The notes: generated by a model not told the origin, from the letters alone. 64,000 nt of DNA from Peribacillus asahii (GCF_003570725.1 NZ_QWVS01000026.1:1-64000); one strand, 5' to 3'. Positions 9,237 to 18,241 are shown, counted from the first letter of the stretch. Translations and numbers: made by a program.

Positions 9237-9266
9237 ATTTTATCACGGTATTTTTTTGAATGTCAA
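9237..9266 (-). promoter_or_regulatory. Sigma-A promoter for the MerR regulator
   Basis: On the minus strand, TTGACA (9266-9261) and TAAAAT (9242-9237) are separated by 18 bp and lie about 55 bp upstream of the regulator's start. This is close to consensus. Confidence 0.7.
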
Positions 9267-9414
9267 AGTTGTCCTATAGGGAAAGTGTAAAATAGCTTTG
9301 GCATTAGGGCTATACTTACTTTTTAAAAAATGTAGTTAGCTATAGGCTAGATTGATAGATAATCTGAAACTTGTATGGCTGGGGAAATTTTTAAAAGAAA
9401 TATAAACTAATTGC

Positions 9415-9445
9415 TTGACCTAGAGTTAACTATAGGGATTAACAT
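9415..9445 (+). promoter_or_regulatory. MerR-type promoter/operator of adhA
   Basis: TTGACC (-35, 9415-9420) and TAACAT (-10, 9440-9445) are separated by exactly 19 bp, the overlong spacer typical of MerR-activated promoters. The spacer and its left edge hold the near-perfect dyad CCTAGAGTTAACTATAGG (9419-9436). The adhA start lies 126 bp downstream. Confidence 0.82.
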
Positions 9446-9570
9446 AGTTTTGTAAGAGAAAAAAGTTGGGATAAAAATGAATGAAGGGGAATTGTAACTT
9501 GAGTTCTTCATTTATACCGGAATAAGCGCATTCTCTTGAAAAATATAAATTAATAGGAGGATTTTTTTTT

Positions 9571-10611
9571 ATGATAATTGCTAAAGCACGAGCTGTTGAC
9601 GGTCCAGACAAATCGTTCCGAGCTGCTGAAATTAAACGACGCGATCTTGATTTGCATGATGTTCTAATTGAAATTAAATATGCAGGAATATGCCATTCTG
9701 ACATCCATACTGCACATGGAGAATGGGGCCCAGTGAACTATCCGCTCGTACCTGGACATGAGATTGCGGGAATTGTCACGGATGTAGGAGCTGAGGTCAC
9801 AAAGTACAAGGTCGGTGACCGTGTAGGGGTCGGATGTATGGTTGACTCCTGCGGCGAATGCGACAACTGCCGTAAAGGAGAAGAACAATACTGTCTTAAA
9901 GGAAATATCCCTACCTATGCTGGTGTTGACAAATATGGCGAGCCTACTCAAGGCGGCTACTCTACTCACATTGTTGTAACGGAGGGCTTCGTAGTCAGAA
10001 TTCCTAATAGCATTGAGCTTGATGCCGCAGCACCATTACTATGCGCAGGTATTACGACATATTCTCCACTAAATCATTGGGGAGCTGGCCCAGGTAAGAA
10101 AGTAGCTATTGTTGGTATGGGTGGTCTTGGTCACATGGCTGTCCAAATTGCACATGCCATGGGTGCAGAAGTTACCGTCCTGTCACAAACATTGAGTAAA
10201 AAGGAAGATGGTTTGCAATTGGGCGCAGACAACTACTATGCCACAAGCGATCCGGAAACATTCGAGAAACTTGCTGGTACTTTTGATCTGATCATTAACA
10301 CGGTAAGTGCAAAAATCGATATTAGTGCTTACCTCTCATTGTTAACGCTGGATGGAACTCTAGTGAATGTTGGTGCGCCAGCAGAGCCATTGTCATTAAA
10401 TGTGTTCTCTCTCATCGGTCATCGCCGTTCCTTTGCAGGTTCAATGATTGGGGGCATCCGTGAGACTCAAGAAATGTTGGGTTTCTGTGCAGAACATAAC
10501 ATTGTTCCTAAGATTGAAGTCATTTCAGCCGACCAAATTGATGAAGCCTACGAACGCGTATTAGCTTCAGATGTGAAGTATCGATTCGTGATTGACATCA
10601 GTACAATGTAA
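9571..10611 (+). CDS. adhA: NADP-type zinc alcohol dehydrogenase, AdhA-like
   Basis: A 346-residue zinc MDR of the cinnamyl/AdhA (YahK-like) subgroup, expected to reduce aldehydes with NADPH and so detoxify them. Catalytic zinc ligands C41 and the GHE at 62-64 are visible. Structural zinc cysteines are C94, C97, C100 and C108 ([17 protein letters not shown]), and the nucleotide motif is [11 protein letters not shown]. The overall sequence closely resembles B. subtilis AdhA as I recall it (for example [12 protein letters not shown] and YRFVIDIST). Start ATG after AATAGGAGG. It is divergent from the MerR gene and has the operator promoter listed at 9415, so induction by reactive aldehydes is likely. 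Confidence 0.88.
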   Translation: MIIAKARAVDGPDKSFRAAEIKRRDLDLHDVLIEIKYAGICHSDIHTAHGEWGPVNYPLVPGHEIAGIVTDVGAEVTKYKVGDRVGVGCMVDSCGECDNCRKGEEQYCLKGNIPTYAGVDKYGEPTQGGYSTHIVVTEGFVVRIPNSIELDAAAPLLCAGITTYSPLNHWGAGPGKKVAIVGMGGLGHMAVQIAHAMGAEVTVLSQTLSKKEDGLQLGADNYYATSDPETFEKLAGTFDLIINTVSAKIDISAYLSLLTLDGTLVNVGAPAEPLSLNVFSLIGHRRSFAGSMIGGIRETQEMLGFCAEHNIVPKIEVISADQIDEAYERVLASDVKYRFVIDISTM

Positions 10612-10645
10612 GTTGCGTAAATGATAGGTTCTACTGGTAATTTTG

Positions 10646-10685
10646 AGGATAACCCAAAAGCATAGCTTTTGGGTTATCCTTTTTT
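10646..10685 (+). terminator. Terminator after adhA
   Basis: AGGATAACCCAAAAGC pairs perfectly with GCTTTTGGGTTATCCT around a 3-base loop, and is followed by a T run. Confidence 0.93.
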
Positions 10686-10737
10686 ATTCTGGCTCTTTTT
10701 AGAAAAAGCCAGGATAATACAAAAAATTAATCAATGT

Positions 10738-10770
10738 GCTTGTCTTATAGTTAACATATAGATTGTAAAT
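10738..10770 (+). promoter_or_regulatory. Second MerR-like operator/promoter copy without a gene
   Basis: GCTTGTCTTATAGTTAAC (10738-10755) matches the adhA operator GCTTGACCTAGAGTTAAC (9413-9430) at 15 of 18 positions. It is followed at a similar distance by an AT-rich -10-like TAAATT. It lies beyond the adhA terminator and points into DNA with no open frame worth calling. Confidence 0.5.
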
Positions 10771-11130
10771 TCAATTATATGAGTATTAAAGAATGGTGAT
10801 GCTTCTATGGTAACTATGATTTTACGGAGATAAGTAACAAGGGGTGGTGTAAGAAAAGTAATTTGATATGAGATTAATGAATTCAAAAATATCCGGTAGG
10901 GGAGGTGATTAGTATTGGAATCATGGCAAAAGAATGGAGGATTTTGTTAGATAAGAATTGTATAGTTTACCTCCCATAAATAATCTCTCTAAATTTAGAG
11001 GAAGAGAGCGGATGATTCATAGAGAGGTGCTTCAAGTAGGAATATTTTTTATAATTCAATTAAAATGAATACTTTTCATTAAACTATCCCCGCTTACTCA
11101 TGGAGATTCTCGCTTATTTTTTGATAAAAT
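10771..11130. other. Gene-free region
   Basis: Between the orphan operator and the terminator of the minus-strand operon I find no credible coding frame. Short frames begin after GGGGAGGTGATTAGT (near 10903) but stop after about 12 codons. The small repeat CTCTCTAAATTTAGAG (10984-10999) can fold weakly. The stretch could be the remains of a gene once driven by the orphan operator. Confidence 0.4.
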
Positions 11131-11133
11131 GAA

Positions 11134-11170
11134 ACAAGCTGGCATCTGCAGAATACAGTCACCAGCTTGT
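11134..11170 (-). terminator. Terminator of the monooxygenase-transporter operon
   Basis: ACAAGCTGG (11134-11142) and CCAGCTTGT (11162-11170) form a perfect 9-bp stem. On the minus strand it is followed by TTTCATTTT. It lies 69 bp beyond the MFS transporter stop. Confidence 0.65.
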
Positions 11171-11238
11171 TGATTGGCTTTTTCTTATGTTGTAACTAGC
11201 TTTTAAAAGATATTTATATATAGCCACTTTCTCGCTAT

Positions 11239-12594
11239 TTACACCACTTTGTTTTGATTCTCTCCAACTTCATTCTCTTCACTTTCAGTGTGATAATAAG
11301 CATGCTTTTCCTGAACAAACAATACTGCTATTCCCCCAAGAACCGCAGCCATGGCGATGACGGTAAAGTTCATCTGAGAAGATAAATTCATCGTTAATAG
11401 GATACCAACAAATGTAGGTGCAAAGATGCCGCCGATTCGTCCGAATGCCATGGCAGCACCGACTCCGGTTGAACGCATGGAAGGTGGGTAATATTGAGAC
11501 ACAAAGGCATTACTGATATTTTGGACACCAACAGATGCGGCTCCAATCATTCCGATTAACAGATAAGCTAGTAAAATATTTTTGGTTAAACCAATACAAG
11601 AAAGGGCAATAGCTCCTAAAATATAAAGTGGAATCATTACCTTTTTAAATCCCCATTTATCCGTTAACCTTCCAAAAATAATCGTTCCGAGGACAGCCCC
11701 AACATTCATAATTGCTACGAATACCAAACTGGAGCTTAAGCTATACCCAGCCTGAATCATTAATTTGGGCAACCATGTATTCATCGCATAGATTAAGACA
11801 AAGCAGGAGAAACAGGATATCCAGAACATGACCGTGCTAAGAGCACGTTTCTTTTCGAAGAGTTTTACTAGCGGAGAGCCTGGCTCCTTTGCTGCTGGTT
11901 TTTCAAATTTGGCCGTACTGCCCAGCTTAAGTTCAGGATTGACTCTATTGAGGATTTTCCTCATCTCTTCGTCTTTTCCTTTGGATAAAAGAAAATTCGC
12001 TGACTCCGGTATGCTTCTCCAAATAAGCGGAAGCAACAATAAGGGTAAACCTGCAATCCAGAAAATCGGTTTCCATCCCATAGCAGGCAGAATAGATTTA
12101 CTGAGGAGTGCTGCGACAATGGCCCCGATGGAATAGCCGCAGAAAATGAAAGAAACCATTGCTCCCCTAATTTTTTTAGGAGCATATTCGGTCGATAAAG
12201 CAATGACATTTGGCATGACACCGCCAAGTCCCAGCCCCGCAATCACCCGAAGTACAGTAAACACCATGGGACCTTCTGCGAATGCAGAAAGCGCAGTGAA
12301 AAGGCTAAAAATTGTGGTACAAACTAATATGATTTTTTTTCTACCAATTTTATCTGCTAATAGTCCAAACAACACAGCCCCTAGAGCCGTCCCGGCAGCT
12401 GTATAACTCCCGATTGCTCCTGCCGTAACAGCTGATATTTTCCATTCTTCCATTAAAGAAGGTACAATAGATCCATAGATGACTACATCGTATCCATCCA
12501 TAAGAATAATAAAAAAGCACCAAAAAATAATGGAAAAATGGAAGGAACGAAATCGACTGTTGTCAATTGTTTGACTTACATTTAAAACGTTCAT
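11239..12594 (-). CDS. MFS transporter, aromatic acid:H+ symporter type
   Basis: A 451-residue carrier with 12 predicted membrane helices. The family loop motif is visible between helices 2 and 3 (GLLADKIGRKKI), and its counterpart GRLTDKWGFKKV follows in the second half. The DGYDVVIYG segment in helix 1 is typical of the aromatic acid:H+ symporter group (BenK/PcaK-like), whose helix-1 aspartate is needed for transport. It is the last gene of an operon with a PhzS-like monooxygenase and a Dabb protein, so it probably imports their aromatic substrate. ATG 12594 is preferred over an in-frame GTG nine bases upstream because the GGGAGTG ribosome site overlaps that GTG. Confidence 0.82.
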   Translation of the reverse strand: MNVLNVSQTIDNSRFRSFHFSIIFWCFFIILMDGYDVVIYGSIVPSLMEEWKISAVTAGAIGSYTAAGTALGAVLFGLLADKIGRKKIILVCTTIFSLFTALSAFAEGPMVFTVLRVIAGLGLGGVMPNVIALSTEYAPKKIRGAMVSFIFCGYSIGAIVAALLSKSILPAMGWKPIFWIAGLPLLLLPLIWRSIPESANFLLSKGKDEEMRKILNRVNPELKLGSTAKFEKPAAKEPGSPLVKLFEKKRALSTVMFWISCFSCFVLIYAMNTWLPKLMIQAGYSLSSSLVFVAIMNVGAVLGTIIFGRLTDKWGFKKVMIPLYILGAIALSCIGLTKNILLAYLLIGMIGAASVGVQNISNAFVSQYYPPSMRSTGVGAAMAFGRIGGIFAPTFVGILLTMNLSSQMNFTVIAMAAVLGGIAVLFVQEKHAYYHTESEENEVGENQNKVV

Positions 12595-12678
12595 TTCGTT
12601 CACTCCCTAGAAATATGGTGTAAAAATGCTGAAATGCCTAAACGCGTTTATGTACTAAAGTTTAAAAGTAAAAAAATA

Positions 12679-12975
12679 TTACTTGATATCAAAATCAACA
12701 ATTATACTGTCTTCTAAGCCAATTTCTTTCAAATAGGAGACAATTTCCTGGTGTGCAGGATGGGGGCCGTAGTTTTCTAAGGAAGCCCTATCCTTAAATC
12801 GGACGGTTAACCCAACTTCATATCCCTGACTTCTGTTTGAGAAATTTTTGCCTTGCTGAATATCCAATATACCTGGAATTATTTCTTTCAGCAGTAAGGT
12901 CTTCCTGATTAACTCTTCCTTTTGCTCACTTGTTGTTTTCTGTGAAAATTTGATTAACACAATATGTTCAACCAT
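12679..12975 (-). CDS. Dabb (stress-responsive alpha/beta barrel) protein
   Basis: A 98-residue single ferredoxin-like Dabb domain. The start MVEHIVLIKFSQKT, the central GLTVRFKDRASLENYGPHPAHQEI and the C-terminal IIVDF strand match the family, in which dimers form a barrel. Members include small decarboxylases, cyclases and proteins of unknown role. Start ATG with AGGGGTG upstream, 10 bp after the monooxygenase stop, so the two are translated from one mRNA. I infer an accessory or second catalytic role on the monooxygenase product. The substrate is unknown. Confidence 0.8.
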   Translation of the reverse strand: MVEHIVLIKFSQKTTSEQKEELIRKTLLLKEIIPGILDIQQGKNFSNRSQGYEVGLTVRFKDRASLENYGPHPAHQEIVSYLKEIGLEDSIIVDFDIK

Positions 12976-12985
12976 AGTTGCACCC

Positions 12986-14236
12986 CTATTTACTATTTAG
13001 TGTATCTCGGTCAAAGCCGGCAATTTTTTTATATTTATTAGCGATATCTTCGAGTTCCTGTTGAGTAATGACATCATCTAAACTTTCAAAGCCGTTAGGT
13101 GCCCGTTCTTCGACGATCTGCATCACCACTTCTGGTCCATTTTTTCGATTCGTTAAGACAATATGGGCTGTTGGTTCAAGTCTTGCTTGTTCATAAGCTT
13201 TCAAAGCAAGTTCTGCATTCGGTTGCTCTAAAACCGCTTGTCCTAATGCATCCGCATCAAGGATAGCCTGTGAAGCACCGTTTGATCCTATTGGATACAT
13301 TGGGTGTGCAGCATCTCCCAGTAAAGTTACGCGCCCGAACGTCCATTGGGGTAGAGGATCACGGTCGACCATCGGGAATTCATAAACGGCATCTGTGTTC
13401 TCGATCAATTCCGGCACGTTTAGCCAGTCAAAATCCCATTTAGAAAAGGCAGGTGCAAATTTTTCCTTATCTATTTCCCGATTCCAATCAGCACGGGAAG
13501 GCATTTCATCATCGATAGTAAGTTCAGCAATCCAATTCACAAGGGACTTTCCGTTTGCTGCTGTATCCGGACAAACTGGGTAAGCAACAAATTTTTGATC
13601 TTGGTATCCAGCCATTATCATCGATTTTCCTGTTAAAAAAGGAGTTGATTCGGTGATACCCCGCCATAAAATCCGGCCGCTGAATTTTGGTAGCCCTTCA
13701 TTTGGATAGTAAAATTTACGAACAGCAGAATGGATGCCATCCGCTGCAATCATGATATCTGCACTATAAGAACCTATATGTTCACCCGTTTTTCTATTTT
13801 CAAAATGGGCTGTCACCGTGTCACCAAACATTTGAAATGATTTTAGATGGTGTCCAGTGAGCACTGCTTCCTCACCCAATTGTTCTTTGACTGCTTTTAG
13901 CAGCAGCATTTGCAGACGTCCACGATGGATGGAATACTGCGGCCAGCGGTAACCAGCATTCATTCCTCTATCTTCCTGCCAAATTTCCTTGCCGAATTTG
14001 TTTACATAAATGAGTTCCGCAGTAGGTAAGCCCGTCTGTTTAAGCTCTTCTTCCAAGCCCAGCTCTGTTAGAACTCTTACAGCATGAGGCAAAAGGTTGA
14101 TTCCGACCCCAAGCGCTTTAATAGTTTCCACACTCTCAAAGACTTGTACTGACACACCAATGCGGTGAAGTTTAAGAGCGGTGACAAGTCCGCCAATTCC
14201 ACCGCCGACGATTATCGCTGTTTTGATATTAGACAA
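12986..14236 (-). CDS. PhzS-like FAD-dependent aromatic monooxygenase
   Basis: A 416-residue class A flavoprotein hydroxylase. The FAD dinucleotide motif GGGIGG is at 11-16, the NAD(P)H/FAD motif is IAADGIHSAVR, and the second FAD motif is LLGDAAHPMYPIGSNGASQAI. The pattern LGVGIN...PQYSIHRGRLQMLLL and PMVDRDPLP is strikingly like Pseudomonas PhzS (a phenazine-1-carboxylate-derivative monooxygenase) rather than the salicylate hydroxylases. It probably performs decarboxylative or simple hydroxylation of a (hetero)aromatic acid. The start is TTG, justified by GGAGGG 6-8 bases upstream. It is first in an operon with a Dabb protein and an aromatic-acid carrier. No phenazine core genes are in the window. 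Confidence 0.82.
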   Translation of the reverse strand: MSNIKTAIIVGGGIGGLVTALKLHRIGVSVQVFESVETIKALGVGINLLPHAVRVLTELGLEEELKQTGLPTAELIYVNKFGKEIWQEDRGMNAGYRWPQYSIHRGRLQMLLLKAVKEQLGEEAVLTGHHLKSFQMFGDTVTAHFENRKTGEHIGSYSADIMIAADGIHSAVRKFYYPNEGLPKFSGRILWRGITESTPFLTGKSMIMAGYQDQKFVAYPVCPDTAANGKSLVNWIAELTIDDEMPSRADWNREIDKEKFAPAFSKWDFDWLNVPELIENTDAVYEFPMVDRDPLPQWTFGRVTLLGDAAHPMYPIGSNGASQAILDADALGQAVLEQPNAELALKAYEQARLEPTAHIVLTNRKNGPEVVMQIVEERAPNGFESLDDVITQQELEDIANKYKKIAGFDRDTLNSK

Positions 14237-14486
14237 AATAATCCCTCCATGATGAAAAAAGATATAATGCTTAATTTAACAAAAGATTCAGTATTTTCTT
14301 ATTATTACATAAAATTTAGATATATCAATATAAAAATTATTAATATATTAAAAAAAATTGTTCCTATAACCGAAATTTTTGAGGAAGGAGATGAATGGCT
14401 GTTTTTTTATGATCATCCGACATATCTATGACCTGTCATTTTGGCGTAAGAAGAAGTTTTTTTGCTAAAAGGAAGTAGTTAGTTGG
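14237..14486. promoter_or_regulatory. AT-rich upstream region of the monooxygenase operon
   Basis: This segment lies upstream of the TTG-started monooxygenase and is extremely AT-rich between about 14270 and 14370. The promoter of the minus-strand operon must lie here, but I cannot pick one -35/-10 pair with confidence. An open frame crossing 14165-14431 on the plus strand is low-complexity and not called. Confidence 0.4.
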
Positions 14487-14665
14487 GTAGAACCGCCCCT
14501 TATGCGTTGGGAAACATATATGTTGCTTACGGTGGGAGTTTGGTTGTTAGAGGATAACTACGGTTTGTACACCTAGAAGCATTTACTTCGTTTCTTCAAG
14601 GGTATTCTGTACAGCAAGAACCTCCCTTCTCAAGCGTGAACGCGATAGGAGGGGGAGGTTCATTG
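14487..14665 (+). mobile_element. Solo IS200/IS605 right end (omega-RNA-like), no transposase
   Basis: The right part, GAACCTCCC (14610-14619 region) ... GGGAGGTTC, encloses CAAGCGTGAACGCG and ends GGTTCATTGAT. Upstream are TACACCTAGAAGC and ACTTCGTTTCTTCAAGGG. From memory this resembles the conserved right end that follows tnpB genes of IS605-family elements in Bacillaceae, which is transcribed as the omega-RNA (guide scaffold). No TnpA or TnpB coding sequence, intact or broken, lies on either side. I read it as a solo end or non-autonomous derivative. The left boundary is approximate and the identification rests on recall. Confidence 0.5.
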
Positions 14666-14677
14666 ATGCTTGTTTTG

Positions 14678-15286
14678 TCATAGCAGTTGGCTAACAAGAT
14701 ATATGGCTACTGCCCATATGATGAGCGCTGATACTTTATTAATTATTTTTAAAACTTTCCCTTTTGTATCAAAGTTGCCTACTATCTTCCCGCATACAGC
14801 TAGGCCGAGAAACCATAGCCATGAGACGGCTATACATGCAGCTGTGAATGCTATTTTTTCTAGACCAGTATAGCTGAGGGAACTCGTTCCAATGACACCG
14901 ACTGTATCAAGAATGGCATGAGGATTCAGCAAGGATACAGACATGGCAAACATAATCTGTTTCTTAGGCGGCATGGCTGTTTCTTTTTGACTTACATTTG
15001 CAGTATCACTATTCCAAATAGACCATCCCATATAAAGAAGAAATACAATTCCAATGGAAAAAATCCCTATCTGTAATGCTGGAACTGTTAGTACAATAAT
15101 AGATATTCCTAAAACTGCTAATAAAATAAGAAAAGTATCGCAAAGTGAAGCGGTGATAATCACCGGAATCGCCCCTCTTAACCTTGATTGAGAAGCCCCT
15201 TGGTTAAAGATAAAGATGTTCTGCGCTCCAAGAGGAAGAATTAATCCAAAGGCTAGTATCATTCCATGAAGTAATGCTGATAACAT
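14678..15286 (-). CDS. LysE/ArgO-family amino-acid exporter
   Basis: A 202-residue membrane protein with about six hydrophobic segments. The LysE family start is clear: HGMILAFGLILPLGAQNIFIFNQG near residues 8-30, including the conserved P-x-G-x-Q/N motif, and SLLNPHAILDTVGVIG in the middle. The family exports basic or neutral amino acids and related solutes. Start ATG after AATAGGAGGACATC. It stands alone on the minus strand, beginning about 430 bp from the next plus-strand gene. The exported amino acid cannot be predicted. Confidence 0.85.
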   Translation of the reverse strand: MLSALLHGMILAFGLILPLGAQNIFIFNQGASQSRLRGAIPVIITASLCDTFLILLAVLGISIIVLTVPALQIGIFSIGIVFLLYMGWSIWNSDTANVSQKETAMPPKKQIMFAMSVSLLNPHAILDTVGVIGTSSLSYTGLEKIAFTAACIAVSWLWFLGLAVCGKIVGNFDTKGKVLKIINKVSALIIWAVAIYLVSQLL

Positions 15287-15718
15287 GATGTCCTCCTATT
15301 AATATCAAGAAAAGGCGATAGTATAGAATAAGCTATGTAAATCATTCATATGCTTTTTCAATCCAGTGATTTTCTCACTGTTTATACGGGGTATGTCTCT
15401 GATCTTGATTGTTCATCAATAGTAAAAATGATTTTCATTTTTTCCTTTAAAGAAAAGGTTGTTTCGGTATCGTCATAATAATACCTTGTCCTTTATATGT
15501 AAATAATATTTTTTGAAAATAATAGAACGGTTAATGAGTGTGTGGAGTTATTTTCATTTTTTCTATGAAGCTTTTAATCGTAGTAACACCCCAGTGATGT
15601 CCTCGATATAATTGAATCACTAGCTAACTAGAACTACATTTAAAATGAAAAGAAAAATCAGAACTTGCAACATATGATGTATCGAGAGAAAGAAAAGTTA
15701 AAAGGGGGGATAAAACAA
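15287..15718. other. Divergent intergenic region
   Basis: The 432 bp between the LysE-type exporter (minus) and the small membrane protein (plus) should contain both promoters. Repeated short AT-rich runs such as ATTTTCATTTTTTC occur at about 15429 and 15550. I see no coding frame, RNA fold or clear operator. Confidence 0.4.
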
Positions 15719-15982
15719 ATGAATGAATTCTTTGTAGGTACAATCTTATCGAGTGTAGGGTTTCTATTTGTAGGTACAGTATTATGGTTGTTGATTATCA
15801 TTTCAGTCATTTTGCTTTTATGGGGAGTTCTAAAAAAGTCTTGGAAAGGGTTTTTCTTTAGCGGACTCCTCATTTTAATTCCAGCCATCATTTTGTCTAC
15901 TCAAAAAGGTTTCTTTATCTTGTTTTTATTTCTGCCATTATTTGCTTTTGTAATTGCTTATCTTATGAAAACTAGAACGTAA
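15719..15982 (+). CDS. Small membrane protein of unknown function
   Basis: An 87-residue protein from ATG 15719, chosen because AAAGGGGGG lies 8-9 bases upstream; an in-frame TTG at 15665 would add an unsupported charged leader. Three hydrophobic segments are seen, at about 5-38 (possibly two helices), 48-59 and 61-80, and the protein ends KTRT. There are no conserved polar residues to suggest catalysis. I do not recognise a family. It stands alone between divergent and co-directional neighbours. Confidence 0.6.
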   Translation: MNEFFVGTILSSVGFLFVGTVLWLLIIISVILLLWGVLKKSWKGFFFSGLLILIPAIILSTQKGFFILFLFLPLFAFVIAYLMKTRT

Positions 15983-16221
15983 ATAATAAAGTTTATGTGA
16001 GAATAGTTAGGAATAATTGTAAAATAAAGTAACTACTTCTATTTTTAATACAATAAGAAATTTGAAGCTGATGCCGTTAAATCTAATTTTATCAACTACT
16101 CCGAAAGCGTGCTACTGACTGCAGGAGAGCGTGTGTCATTAATAATGTATAAAAAGGTATCAGAATAGGTAAATAAATGATGAAAATGATGTTTCAGCAG
16201 AATGTTTTAGGGAGGAATGTT

Positions 16222-17556
16222 ATGAAAGAGGTAGATGTGGTTATTGTGGGTGCCGGGTTTGCGGGGCTTTCTGCTGCGTGGGAGCTAACAAAAAGAAAGG
16301 TAAATATTGCTGTGATAGAAGCTATGGACCGTGTAGGTGGACGTGTACACAGCTTTCAAACAAAAGATGCTGTAACAGTTGACCTCGGAGCGCAGTGGGT
16401 TGGACGCTATCAAAGGCGAATAAGAGCTCTTGCTAAAGAATTTAGCTTGCCTCTTGTAAAAACCTATACTAAAGGTAAAATGACATACAATTTAAGAGGG
16501 ACGATAGAGAAAATAGAAGGGGAACATCCTCCTCTTTCACCTGAAGGTCTTTCTGACTTGTTCCAGCTCAAAGAAAAAATAGAACGCTTGGTAGCAGAAC
16601 TACCTGAACAAGACATATGGAATTCATCTTTAGCAAAAGAACTAGACACATACAACCTCGATGCATGGATCCAAACTAATATGTTTACAGAGGAGGGGAG
16701 AAACTTTTTTCGTCTATTTGCAGAAGTAATGTGTGTAGAGCTTTATGAACCTTCAGCATTAGATTTTTTATGGTGCGTAAAAACAAGCGGCGGTTTCCAG
16801 CATGTCTTGACAGCGGAAGAGGAGTGGTTTTCAGATGGTGCGTATACACTTGCGTTGAAGATGGCAGATGCAATGAAAGATCATATATATGTCAGTACGC
16901 CAGTAAAAAGAATTGAATACGGCGAAAATGGCGTTATTGTTCTTACTGAAAAACAAGTATGGAAGGCAAAAAAAGTAATTGTCGCTATTCCGCCAGCTGT
17001 TAGCGGTCGCATTGAATATAATCCTCCTCTCCCAGCGGAGCGAAGTATAATAACCGAGAAGATTAACCAATCTTCTGTTATCAAGGTGATTCTTATTTAT
17101 GACAGGCCGTTTTGGAGAGAGGAAGGCTTAAACGGTCACGCACAGTGCGATAGAGGGCTGATCCGGCTTGTTGCAGATAGTTCACCAACTGATGGGAGGA
17201 AAGGTGTTTTAACGGTGCTCTCTGGAGGAAGATACGCAAAGGAATTAGCTCAACTTGAAAAGCAACGCCGAAAGCAAACGGTGTTAAAAGAAATAGGGCT
17301 CTTGTTCGGTCCCCGAGCTGAGCAACCAATTGAGTTTTATGAAAAAGATTGGACAGAAGAACCTTGGATCCGAGGGGGATATGCGGCTCATTTTCCTCCT
17401 AAAATTATTACTTCCTTCGGTGAATGGCTGCATCAACCTATTGGACCAATTCATTGGGCAAGTACGGAAACGGCAGATGAATGGAAATTTTATATGGAAG
17501 GAGCGATACAATCAGGAGAACGTGCGGCAAAAGAAGTATTAAATAGGCTTACTTGA
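16222..17556 (+). CDS. Flavin monoamine oxidase family protein
   Basis: A 444-residue flavoprotein. The Rossmann FAD motif VVIVGAGFAGLSAAWEL begins near residue 5, then the amine-oxidase signature DRVGGRVHSF and LGAQWVG, and near the end WASTETADEW, where FAD is normally held. It should oxidise a primary or secondary amine with O2, giving aldehyde, ammonia and H2O2. I start at ATG 16222, preceded by TTAGGGAGGAATGTT; the frame opens 45 bases earlier but that leader is not family-like. No signal peptide is seen, so it is cytoplasmic. The substrate is unknown. A SnoaL-like gene follows 71 bp downstream. Confidence 0.82.
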   Translation: MKEVDVVIVGAGFAGLSAAWELTKRKVNIAVIEAMDRVGGRVHSFQTKDAVTVDLGAQWVGRYQRRIRALAKEFSLPLVKTYTKGKMTYNLRGTIEKIEGEHPPLSPEGLSDLFQLKEKIERLVAELPEQDIWNSSLAKELDTYNLDAWIQTNMFTEEGRNFFRLFAEVMCVELYEPSALDFLWCVKTSGGFQHVLTAEEEWFSDGAYTLALKMADAMKDHIYVSTPVKRIEYGENGVIVLTEKQVWKAKKVIVAIPPAVSGRIEYNPPLPAERSIITEKINQSSVIKVILIYDRPFWREEGLNGHAQCDRGLIRLVADSSPTDGRKGVLTVLSGGRYAKELAQLEKQRRKQTVLKEIGLLFGPRAEQPIEFYEKDWTEEPWIRGGYAAHFPPKIITSFGEWLHQPIGPIHWASTETADEWKFYMEGAIQSGERAAKEVLNRLT

Positions 17557-17627
17557 ATGATACCTCTAAAATGCATTTAATTCTAAAATGTAATAACTCC
17601 TAAAAATGAAATGAGAGGCTGATTAAG

Positions 17628-18026
17628 ATGAATATGGAACACCAGTCTAAAACAACACTCAATCACAAAGAGAAAGCAGTGTCGTTTCTACAACTCGTAG
17701 CATCGGGGAAAGTTCGTGAAGCATATCAGAGACACATTGGCCCTGGCTTTAGCCACCATAATCCCTTTTTTCTCGGAGAGGCTGATTCACTAATGCTAGC
17801 GATGGAAGAGAGTGCAGCCCAAAATCCTCACAAGACACTTGAGGTTAAACTTGCTATCGAAGAGAACGAGACCGTTGTAGTTCACTCTCATGTCAAACAG
17901 AATCCCAATGACCTTGGCGGGGCTGTTGTTCATATCTTCCGCTTTCAGGATGACCGAATTGTGGAGTTATGGGATATTGGTCAATCTATACCGGAGAACT
18001 CACCAAATAAAAATGGAATGTTTTAA
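17628..18026 (+). CDS. SnoaL/NTF2-like protein
   Basis: A 132-residue protein with the NTF2-like cone fold pattern: an N-terminal helix pair (KAVSFLQLVASGKVREAYQ), HHNPFF, then HSHVKQNPN and the terminal strand VVHIFRFQDDRIVELWDIGQ. Such proteins are small enzymes or ligand binders. The close relatives in bacilli are annotated only as nuclear transport factor 2 family. ATG with GAGAGGCTGATTAAG upstream. It lies close behind the amine oxidase and could share its mRNA. Function unresolved. Confidence 0.75.
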   Translation: MNMEHQSKTTLNHKEKAVSFLQLVASGKVREAYQRHIGPGFSHHNPFFLGEADSLMLAMEESAAQNPHKTLEVKLAIEENETVVVHSHVKQNPNDLGGAVVHIFRFQDDRIVELWDIGQSIPENSPNKNGMF

Positions 18027-18241
18027 CGTCGTAACATGAACTTTGCTGAAATTAATAATTTGCACGAGATTCAAACGGTAAACTGACCGTTGCTACGGCT
18101 AAGGAATGGAATAATTGGCAAAACAAATTCTAAAACCATGCAAGAATTAAAAATAAATTATCGCAAAAAAAAACGGTACTCTTTTCCTTTGTTCTGGAGA
18201 TAATAACTTTCGATAAACCAAACAAGAAGGGACTACCACGG

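Noticed and set aside
14165-14431. 88-codon frame crossing the monooxygenase promoter region
   Set aside because: Starts inside the monooxygenase gene on the opposite strand and consists largely of AT-rich low-complexity sequence; no ribosome site.
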